A stretch of DNA of 64,000 nucleotides. Source: Gari tellinella (lineage: Eukaryota; Mollusca; Bivalvia; Cardiida; Psammobiidae). This document shows, piece after piece, positions 28,424-40,400 of this stretch. Within the stretch, counting starts at the first letter, position 1; each line of letters starts with the position of its first letter. The notes under the pieces were generated by a model. The model searched no databases. It saw nothing but the letters and a program-made list of their open reading frames with translations, and was not told where the DNA came from. A program made the translations under genes and the position numbers. The stretch covers positions 82,541,038 to 82,605,037 of the forward strand of contig OV277856.1 of the NCBI GenBank assembly GCA_922989275.2, written 5' to 3'.

Positions 28424-31400
28424 GTAAATTAACCATTTCCTTGTCATAATTCATTGGGTTTAGAAGTCGTTTATTAATATTGCCTTAAGAAATATTAATA
28501 TGAGTGTCAAACAGTTTAAATCCTGGTCAGGCGTGGAGTTACTCAGCATCTGATCAGGATCTGTAGAACCTTTGGTTAATCAAATAATATTTATAAAATT
28601 AAACAGTTCATAGAGAAAACTGCTTGGCAAGAATCCTATTGAAATGTAATTAATTCATACTTCAGATAAAACTATATGTTTACTACTGATTTTATCCGAT
28701 ATGAAACAAGATTACATGTACATGTACTTCGTTATTTCCAATTCTTATACTCAGGCCACTTATCATTTCAGATCAATACAGAAAGATTTGAAACTGGATC
28801 TAGAGGTATCAATCACACAGAAGGTGGTTGGCCAAAAGATGTCAACCCACAAGAAGTTGAGCAAGTCACCAGATTTAGAAAGAAGGTTGAGAAGGATGAA
28901 ATGTATGTCAACACTATACAGTCTCTTGGAAGTGTGAGTATTAATTTATCAACACCATGGACCTGTTCAAAATATACCATGCTAACATTATTTTGCAAAC
29001 AGTGTAGACCCAGATCAGATGGCTCCTATAGGAGCCCTCTGATCTGGGTCTACACTGTTTGCTTATTTAGACCAGTATTTATTAAACTATACCCAGAATT
29101 CCAAGTAGACTGGTTCCTGTTTTATAGCTAAAATGATCCACAAGGGAACCTGATAACCAACAAGAGTTACTTAGTATTGAAAGAGTTAGCCTGTTGTTCT
29201 GCACAGATTCCATTGATTTAATGGTAAACATTCTTTTATTGGTTGTTTTCATTCTGTTTCATTGTAATTAACTCAACTTAATGTTATCAGTTCTTAATTG
29301 GATAAGAGGAAGTAAACCAACCATGTACAATAGTTCTCCTTTATCATTTATGCCTCTAATAAATCACCTGTCTACATCATAGACCCATTGACAATTCTAC
29401 AGAGTAGTCCTAACATAGGGTTTGATAGGGATGTGAGATGTTCAGTACTTGAAACACTCCTATTTTCTGGAGCTAATTGTATTATCTAACAAAGTCATTA
29501 AAAACATAAACTCAATTTCAACTCTTTCTGAATTGCTCTTTGCAATGATTGAGACATTGTCATTTAAAAAGGTAACTCTCATCTTGCAATAAAATGTGAT
29601 GTACATGTACCTCATGATGATTCTTATTGTTTAGGTGATGGAACACTGCATCAAACAAAACAATGCCATAGACATATATGAGGAATACTTTGACAACTTG
29701 CACCTGGATGAAGTGGAGGAGTCACCATCAGCCAAAACAATTAATGTATTTAGGTTAGTTCTTCTTGTCCTGAGTTTATTGTGTGACCGTTTCAAAAAGG
29801 ATAACATTTACTGGTACCATAAAACCTCTCTATTACGACCACTAAAACAAACCCTTATTGATTGTATAAAAGAAAAGTGACTTCTTAAAGCAAGGTGAAA
29901 GTAAAACAGAAAGCTCCTTAAGGAGCTTTCTGTTTTACTGTCACCTTGCTGTAAGAAGTCACCTGTCATAAACAAATTACAATTAACACAATTTAGTGGA
30001 TGTATTAGGAAGGTTGTACATGTACTGCACTATGAAGCCCAAACTTATGTTAAACATCCACTCAAACAAAGATAATTTAGTAATCTATATTACAGTGGCA
30101 GAAAAGTATATCACAATGGTGAAGTAGAAAGGTCCTGTAGAAGCTTTTGGCTTTATGCCATTAAACAGTGGCACGACTTTAGTTTAAAGATTCATGGATA
30201 AAAAAGTATTGTTTAAACACAAGCTTGACTGTACAAATATCAAATATTGCCACCAATGATAGCCACAAACATGTATATATACATATCTTAATTATGCCAA
30301 GTATTAGTTCCGTAAATCCTCCCCATCGAAATTGTTTGAAATATTCATGGTCAGTGTTTAAGGGTGTTCTAGAATATAATGCAGTGCTTATGCTATTAAT
30401 AAGCAGAAAATGTTGTATGAAATAGCAAACTGTGTAGACCCTGTTGAGACACATCACTTTGTATGTGGTGTCTCAAGTAGTTCTACATTGTTTGCCAATG
30501 TCTAATTAAATTGGGGAATAATAGGGATAAACTGAAATGCCTTCAAATATGATCATGACATTATTTGATCCTGTCAATTTAATGTTTTCAAGCATTTTAG
30601 AGTCAACATGGCATATATTTTTACCAAAATCTTCATGCATTGGCATTTCAATGATAATATTTAGTTGTGTATAGAATTAGATTACAAATTCATTGTGATG
30701 GTTTTCTTTATAGAGATCCTAATGAAGTTAAGAGAACGGCAACACACATATCTTGGTTCCCAGATGGTCCCAGAAAACTAGCTGTAGCTTATTGTAATTT
30801 AGAATTCCAGGGCTCATCACCAGACACTAGTATGGACTCTTACATCTGGGATGTTGGTAAGCAATGGCATTGTTGAATGTTGAATACATCATTAATACCT
30901 GTCTTGGAGCTTTCAATACAGATCTCTTATTAATGCAGGATATTATTAAAGCTCCTTTAGTGACTGACAACTAAGGATGTGTAATACCTTAGTTTTACTT
31001 TCTTCCCTTTTGACAGCAACTCGACATTTAGTTTTAATGCATGCTTGTTTTGTTTTTTTGTAATGGATGGTAACTAAAAATATTGCAATTTGCAATAAAG
31101 TCAAACTTACACTATGCCTCCATTCTTTGAACAAGTGTGTGACTTTAAAACCTTGAACATGTTGTATCTGCTTTACACATTCAATGCTAGTGACAAGTAT
31201 AGAAATCATTAAAACAGTTAACCTTTGAAGGGTACACTTGTCCTATGCAAACAGTGTAGACCTTGATGATAGGACTCCTGCAGGAGTCCTCTTATCAGGA
31301 TTTGCGCTGTTTGTCATTTTGTGATATATACTGAAGAAAAAAATCAACCCTATACAACCCAAAAATGGACGGGACCTGATAGAAAATGGGAATTGTCCGT

Positions 31401-34400
31401 TAAAAATCTCAGGGGTGAGTGAGTTAATGCAGAACAAAATTAAAGCACAAGACCTCTATAGGTAACTGATACTTTCCCCATGTTTGAGAGACCACTTAAC
31501 CCTTTGAACACTAGTCCCGCCTATAGGCGTGCTTTTCAAACAGTGTACATGTGAATAGTACACATGTCCTAGGCAAACAGTGAAGACCCAGATCAGAGGG
31601 CTCCGAAAGGAGCCCTCTGATCAGGGTCTTCACTGTTTGTCATAACTCCAAAAATTGACAAAAACAACCCTTAAAAGTCAGAAATGGACTAGACTAAAAT
31701 CGAAACTGGATTTGTCCATTTAAAGTTTCAGGGAGGAAAGAGTTAACACAAGTTTGACAGAAGGCAATATGTATTGTGGTATAAATACATCATTGTAAAA
31801 AATGCATATTATGTGATGCATTACTGTTGAAATGCCACTACACAGTCCTATTATACAATATTTATGATGTTGTAAACCTCATTGATATGCAGGATTGTGA
31901 ATGTTGACTTTTTTATTTCAGAAAACCCAAACAAACCCGAAATGACCTTAAAGCCAGTATCCCCACTTGTATGTGTAGAGTACAATCCTAAAGATTCTCA
32001 TGTGCTTCTTGGTGGCTGCTACAATGGACAAGTTGGTAAGAAGATTATACAGTGCTCCCTCTCTACAACGACCCTCCCAACAATGACTCCCTCCTTACAA
32101 CGACACAAGTGACGCAGTTCCCTAAATAGAGCATTTATGTCTAATGCTTTTACTGCTGCAATGTCCTCTGCTTAAAGTTGTTGTCTGCTGTTTTACATAA
32201 TGGACATTTTGACAGAAAAAACTAAATGAGGAGTGACAAACAGCTTAATTCCAGATCGGGGCCGTGTGATGCGGTGTCTGATCTGGATTCAAGCTGTTTG
32301 CAGATGTAAGCCAATATCCCTCTCTATTGTTGTCTCCCATTGAATGTCGTTGTAGAGAGGGAACGCTGTACTGTCAAAGGCTTGTTTGCAGTATGACAAA
32401 CATATCAAAGCCATTTACAAGTAAGAAAATTTGACCCAAATACATTGTTTTCGTTGTTCATGACAGTTTGTTGCTTAAGCCAGCCTGAAAGTAAAGCAGA
32501 AAGCTGCTGTACTTTTAGCCTGTTTTAAGTAGCCACTTTTCAGGATGCAGATAAAGTCCTTAAAGCTCTTTTCAGAACATAACAGATGTTTTAAAGTGAT
32601 TTCTATAAGGCATAGGTGAAATGCGAATCTGACTGGGTTAAAAATATTTGAATAAGCACCTTAAATCCTTAACCCATTACCCCATAGCCCATTTCTAGTT
32701 TTAAAGATATGTGACTACTGAAAACAGGTTGAAAGTAAAGCAGAATGCGCCTTAAGGCGCATTCTGTTTTACTTTAAGCCTGCTTTAAGCTTTTATATAC
32801 AAGACTATAGAAAATATTTCTCCAGGTAAATATTTATCACTGTATAATATGGAACTATTTTCTTCAGTGGAGAAAAATAATAAAGGCTTTAAAAGGCGTA
32901 TTTATGGGGTAATGGGTTAATGCTACAATACTTATATTATCAATTGATAGTAAGTAGCATACGCAGGTAACCTGTGTTCAGCAGCTCCTCCATAAAAATG
33001 AAAAATACTGTTTATTGCCAGGCAAAAGTTATGAAGAAAGTCCCAAAGGATTCTGCATTGCTAGCATCTGTCTGTTAGACTACAAATCTATCTACTTCTT
33101 ACTTTATTTCAGCATATTGGGATGTAAGGAAGGGTTCCCAGCCTGTTGAGATGACACCAATAGAGCACAGTCACAGGGACCCAGCCTACAAAGCAATCTG
33201 GATCCAGTCTAAGACTGGTACAGAATGTTTCTCTGCCTCATCAGACGGCCAGGTTCTATGGTGGGACATAAGAAAAATGGGAGAACCCACAGAGAAACTC
33301 TACCTAGACCCAACTAAGAAGCAAGACCAAACCAAAGCTCAAGGCGCTATGTCATTAGAATATGAACCAACAATGGTAAAGTTCATGCCAGCTATAGTGC
33401 TCATTTTCTAAATGCATTGCTCACAGTTTCTACTGTGCTAAATAAGGTCTATACCTGTACATATCTGTTAAATTTTATCAATTGTAAATGTTATAAAGAT
33501 TTTTGTTTTCAATTGATGTTAGTCTTTCTTTCAGATAGAGTGGTTATCATAATAACTGTTTTTGTACAATGCCATTGAATATGTTGTGTAAAATTAGGAG
33601 TTTAATCAAATAAAGTAGTTTCAGTTTAGTTTCTTTTAAATTGCTTTACAATTAAAACAAAAAAAGAAAGTTTTAAACAGTAACATACCCCATACACACC
33701 CAGTGTAACTTTAGAAACTTTTATATTATAGCCAACGAAATTCATGGTAGGCACAGAACAGGGCACTGTCATGTCCTGCAACAGAAAAGCCAAAACACCG
33801 GCAGAGAAAATTGTAGCCATCTACCCAGGCCACCTTGGTCCTATCTACTCACTACAGAGAAATCCCTTCTTCCCCAAGAACTTCCTCAGTGTGGGAGATT
33901 GGAAGGCAAGAATCTGGTCAGAAGATATCAGAGAATCATCTATCATGTGGACCAAGTAGGCAGTGTTTTAAACTTACCCATTTATACAGTAAAACCTATC
34001 TATTTCAACCTTTAAAACGAAGGCTAATTGAATGTATAAAATACAGGTGACAGCTTAAAGCAAGGTGACAGTTAACTGTCACATTGCTTTAAGCAGTCCC
34101 CTGCTGTAAACACCTAATAATTAACATGGTTTAGTGGTTGTAATAGAGAGGTTTTGCTGTATGTGCATTCTGGATTAACTTGCAGTCTGATGGTCATGAC
34201 CTATAACTTACTCAGATTGATTCTTTCAGTGTCTTATCTTTTGAAACCTTTTTATACGCCCGTCTTCAGACGGGACGTATTATGTCGTGGCGCTGTCCGT
34301 CCGTCCGTCCGTCCGTCTGTCCGTCCGTTAACTTTTTCATGTCCGCTCTCTAACTCAAACAAATTTAGTCTAATCCTTTTGAAACTTGGTCAGAACGTGT

Positions 34401-37400
34401 ATGACCATAATATCTCGGTCAAGTTCGATAACCAGCAAGATTGCCCCAGACATTCAAGAGTTATGCCCTTTTTTGTCAAAAACGGGCATATTAGTTTGTC
34501 CGCTCTCTAACTCAAACAAATGTTTTTTAATCCTTTTCAAACTTTGTCAGCATGTGTATGACCATAATATCTCGGTCAAGTTCGATAACCAGCAGGATTG
34601 CACCAGGCATTCAAGAGTTATGCCCCTTTTTTCGTAAAAAACGGGCATATTTTAGTTTGTCCGCTCTCTAACTCAAACAAATTTATTTTAATCCTTTTGA
34701 AACTTTGTCAGCATGTGTATGACCATAATATCTCGGTCAGGTTCGATAACCAGCAGGATTGCCTCTGACATTCAAGAGTTATGCCCCTTTTTTTGTAAAA
34801 AACGGGCATATTTTAGTTTGTCCGCTCTATAACTCAAACACATTTATTTTAATCCTTTTGAAACTTGGTCAGCATGTGTATGACCATAATGTCTCTGTCA
34901 AGTTTGATAACAAGCAGGATTGCACCAGGCATTCAAGAGTTATGCCCCTTTTTTCGTAAAAAACGGGCATATTTTAGTTTGTCCGCTCTATAACTCAAAC
35001 AAATTTATTTCAGGCCTTTTGAAACTTGGTCAGCATGTGTATGACCATAATGTCTCGGTTATATTTCATAACCAGCAAGATTGCCACAGACAGTCAAGAG
35101 TTATGCCCCTTTTTTCATCTAAAACGGGCATTTTTTAGTTTGTCCGCTCTCTAACTCAAACAAATTTATTCCAATCCTTTTGAAACTTGGTCAGCATGTG
35201 TATTACCATAATGTCTCAGTTATGTTCTATAACCAGCAGGATTGCCCCAGACATTCAAGAGTTATGCCCCTTATTTTGTCAAAAACGGGCATTTTTTAAT
35301 TTGTCCGCTCTCTAACTCAAATAAATTTATTCCAATCCTTTTGAAACTTTGTCAGCATGTGTATGACCATAATGTCTCGGTCAAGCTTCATAACCAGCAA
35401 GATTGCCCCAGACATTCAAGAGTTATGCCCCTTTTATCGTCAAAAACGGGCATTTTTTTGTTTGTAGCTATCTTTCTCAAACAAATTTATTCCCATCCTT
35501 TTGAAACTTGGTCAGCATATGACCCCTAACTTTCAGGGTTCTTCCCCTTTTGTTTTTACCTTGATAGGGTTTTGGTATGACTACATTCTAAGATCGTTTT
35601 GACGGGCGTATAATGTGCCCGGCTTGCGGTGCTCTTGTTAAATCATTACACCATATCTTGTTTCCAGTATTGAAGATAGGTGGCCACTTAAAGCAGGTTG
35701 AAAGTAAAGCAGAATGCGCCTTAAGGCACATTCTGCTTTACTTTCAGCCTGCTTCAAGCTATAATCCACTAGATTATACAAAATACTTTCTATGTAACAA
35801 ATTCCTTAATGTTTAAAGTAGGATTAATTTCTTCAGTGGAGGAATAATTAATAAACGTAAAAAGGTGTATTTATGGGGGAATGGGTTATGTGTTTTCAGG
35901 CACTTACCTACTCCTCATAATGCCTTTTCATGCTCCTACTCGGCATTGATAGAGAGTCATACCTTTCACCCATTGGAAACTTTTATATGATCTGACTCAT
36001 GGCAGATTAAAGTACACTGGAAGTTTCGTGCAAAAAGCTCATTTGCAAGGATTTCAGGCTTTATTATCAGTCTGTTTTCAGCAGCCTATTGTCTTCAACA
36101 TTGAAACAAGCTATGAATGATAGGATAAGCCAGAATTATCATTTCTGTCTGTTTCATGTACTTTGTCATGTACTGAAGGTATGCTCTAAGTAAAAGAAAG
36201 TAATCTAAAATGTTCCATTTTTGCTCCTTTGTCAAAAGCAATCCCTTTAAATTCTATGCAAACTGTATAGCATAAATAAATGATGTATGACATTGTTATC
36301 TCTTGTATTACAGACAGTATCAATCCTACCTCACGGATGGCTGCTGGAGTCCTATCAGACCATCTGTGTTCTTCATCACCAAAATGGACGGAACTCTCGA
36401 CGTGTGGGACATCATCTTTAAACAAAACGACCCTACTCTCAGTTTACAAGTATGATTTTGAAAATTGTTTTAATCCTTGTTCAGACACACAACTTGTGTC
36501 AAGCAACCATTTAAGGAAGAAGCACTGATATCTCCTAACACTTTCCTCTGCATTAAATGTTACCCCATATATCAGGGCTCCAGATAAGAGGGAGTAAACT
36601 GAACAAATTCAATGTTATCTCACTCATTTCAGCACCAAATCCTATGGTGTAACTACTCATTAGAACCGTCTCAAAGAGACGATTCTAATGAGTAGTAACA
36701 CCAGGATTTATTGCAGAAATAAAGATTTTATTTTTGGATATACATGTACTCCTCTTATCTTGAGTTCTGTCCCATATCCTAATTCTAGTTTAAAAACAGG
36801 CATATTATATTTGTTAAGGAGCATTTTGCTTCACTTTCTGCCTGCTTTCAAGCTCCCATCCGGAAAAGTATTGGAAATGCCTTTTATATTTCATGTCCAG
36901 AAATTTCTAGCTGGGGACTACTTTTCTAAGTGTATGAATAATTTGAAGCATAAGGCGTTTTCGACTGGCAATTTTTCGTGGAGCAACCAAATCTCGTGGA
37001 GCACATGTTTTGTTCTACTGGTAGTGTGACGTCATGGTCAGACACGCCGTGGAGTACGAAAGATATCGGTTGTAAACCCTTGTTGAGTTCGTTGAGCAAT
37101 AGACGCCAAACACAATCCATAAACAATTTTTTGATTGGTCAGTTCTGTTTCGTGGTGAAATCTCAATTGATGGAATAGCTAACGTTTTGCCAGTCAAATA
37201 CGCTTATAGAAAGCTGCATATTTATCGGTTAAAGGGATAAGCACCATAGGACGCCTCTATGCACTATAAAATCAATATTTATTGATGATGTAGAATACAG
37301 ATGGCAGCATAACCCTTTCCCACATAGAAGCGCCTTTTAGTGCATCTAATTTATTCCTCCATTGAAGAAAATAGTTACAATTTATACAGTCATGAATATG

Positions 37401-40400
37401 TATTATAAGAAATATTTTCTATATTCTATCTGATTATAGCTTAAAGCAGGTTGAAAGTAAAGCAGAATGTTTTTTTTACTTTAACCTGCTTTAAGTGGCT
37501 AGCTAACTTCAATACCAGAAATAGGCTATGGGGTAAAGGGTTAAAGTCAGATGAAAGTAAGGCTGAAAGCGCCTATAAAAATATTCAACTTCCGCTTTAT
37601 TTTTGTCTTACTTTAAGAAGTCACCTGCCTTAAACACTGTTGAATATAGGTGATCTGTACCTTTTGCTACAGAGGAAAGGGTTAAGAAAGGTGGCTGCTA
37701 TTACAGCACAAGAGTAAGGCAGACAGTGGCCAAAGGAGATTTGTGCTTATAGCAGCCCCTTTTTAGTTCACCTGGCACGTAGTGCCAAGGTGAGCTATTT
37801 TGATCGTCCTCTGTCCGTCGTCGTTCGTCCCTTCGTCGTCAACAATTTCTTTAAACGACATTTCCTCCAAAACTAATGGATAGATTTTTACCAAACTTGG
37901 CCTGAATGATCCTTATATGGTCCTCTTTCAAAGTTGTTCAAACATTTCAGGTCCGTTGCATATCTAGGTCACAGGAGCTAAAAATAGATTTTTTTCAATG
38001 AAAACTTCTTGTCAGAAACCACAGTACCCTGAGCTTAGATATTTGGCACAAAGCATCGTCTTCAGGTCCTCTATCAAGATTGTTCAAATTATGTCCCTGG
38101 GGTAAAAAATGACCCCGCCCCGGGGTCGTAAATTTACATAGAGTTATATAGTGAAATCTTCAAACATCTTTTTCTCAGAAACTAATATGACTAGAGCTTT
38201 GATATTTGGCATGATGACTCTTCTAGAAGCTCTTAACCAATATTGTAAATATGGTTCCGGTCTGTTGCATATCAAGATTGTTCAAATTATGTCCCTGGGG
38301 TAAAAAATGACCCCGCCCTTGGGGTCGTAATTTTACATAGAGTTATGTAATGAAATCTTCATACATCTTTATCTCTGAATCTAATATTGTCAGAGCTTTG
38401 ATATTTGGCATGATGACACTTCTAGAAGCCCTTAAACAATAATGTAAATATGGTTCCGGTCAATTGCATATCTAGGTCACAGGAGCTTAAAATAGATTTT
38501 TTCAATGAAATCTTAAAAAATCTTCTTGTCTGAAACCACATTACTCAAAGCTTACATTTTTGGCACAAAGCATCATCTTTAGGTCCTCTATCAATATTGT
38601 TCAAATTATGCCCCTGGGGTAAAAACTGCCAAGGCGCTAAGGGTCGCAGTTTTACATAGAGTTATGTAGTGAAATATTATTTTCTGAAGCTACTATGACA
38701 AGAGCTTTGATATTTAGCTTAGTGACACTTTTAGATGTTCTTTACCAATATTGCTGAAATGGTTCGGGTCTGTTGCATATCTGGGTCATATTAGCTAAAA
38801 ATAGATTTTTTTCAATGAAAAGTCTTCCTGTCTGAAACCATCCATGTACAAAATATTTGACAGCACACTTAATTTTCAAGTTCATCAGCAAGATTTTTTA
38901 AATTATGTCTCTTGGGTGAAAAGTGATCCCACCCCAGGGGTCATGTGACCCTTGTGTTGTTTTTTCCAGGTGAGCAATATTTAGGCCCGCATGGGCCTCT
39001 TGTCCTATTAATTCATTCACCCCTGAAACATTTCCAATTAAGTTTACTTTTAACTATTTAGGATTGATTTTAATGATATTTTGCAAAATAACAAACAGTG
39101 CAGTCAACACTGTTTGCATCAGACAAATGTAGTCGTCACATGTACATTGTTTGTTAATGCCTAGTATACTTGACAATAGGGTTTATTGTGCTTATGTTTT
39201 GCTAAATTCATTCTGCAGTACTAAGTTTTACGGTAACTTACCCTCTATGTCCAGAGGAAAGTCTTGTTACACTGATACATGCTCTTGCTGCTGGTGTAAA
39301 TGTTTGTAATTTGTGACAAAGATGTAGAATGAGAGCATTTGTGTCTAATGGAAACATTTCATGTTTGATATTTGTATTTAAGATAAATTAAGTTTATGAA
39401 TTTATTTTAATGTAACCCCCAATATTTTATAAATATAATCCATTTATATCTGTAGTGTTTGCAGACCCATGCACTTTATATAAGAAAGACAGTTTGAACA
39501 TTGTATCATTTGTTTCTAGGTGTGTGACGAACCTCTGCACAGTTTACGTGTACAAGAACAGGGAAGACTGGTGGCCTGTGGATCTCATACTGGAACTACT
39601 ACACTCCTAGAACTCTCAGATAGCTTGTTTTCACTACAGAGAAATGAGAAAAACTTGGTTACAGCAGTAAGTAGAAACCTCAAATTACTGTAAAAATAGT
39701 AAATATACTGGGACGCCCTATAGAACTGCTGTAATTATTCTAAAAATGAACTATTTGCTTTCATCACACAGTAATTTGTCCAAAATGTGCAAATTGAATG
39801 CCAAACAGGATTGACTCTTATCAGACTGCTTCCTTAGAAGCAGACTGATCAGGGTCTACACTATTTGTTTAGGCCTGTTGGTCCCAATACTTAAACTCAT
39901 GACAGTAACATGATTATCACAATATTTCAAAAGAGAATGAAAAATTAACAAAGTATGATGTGAAATACATGTATTTACAATGAAAATGTGATTTTACATT
40001 AATTTGATAAATTATCAAGAGTTGTGAGTTCAACAGATTTTAGTTCAGTGTTTTAGATTGTTATTATTTGGAAGAAAGGGGAGGGCTGTTTATTAGGTGA
40101 TGTACTGTTTACATGTTACTGAAGCTACTTGAATCAAAAAGGACAAAGAAATGTTGAATGCAGTTTTTCTTTAACATTTGGTAATGTCATAAAGCAAATG
40201 CTAAGGGCTTGTAGAGATTTAACCCTTTCCCCCATAGAAGCGCCTTTTAGCACATTCAGTTTATTCTTGCCCTGAAGAAAATAGTTCCAATTTATACATT
40301 CATAAATATGTATAATACAAAACATTTTCTATATTCTAGCAGATGATAGCTTAAAGCAGGCTGAAAGTAAAGCAGAATGCGCTTAAAGCGCATTCTGCTT

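Noticed and set aside
28676..29131. 151-residue frame ending in a hairpin
   Set aside because: DNAI2 exon 2 read through into intron and a family C MITE; the splice sites at 28772 and 28933 fit the protein.
34154..35529. Chain of frames of about 70-118 residues repeating CPLSNSNKF and [10 protein letters not shown]
   Set aside because: Translations of the 160-bp units of a pearl-like element, including an Arg-Pro-Ser-Val run from GTCC repeats; no splice or family support.
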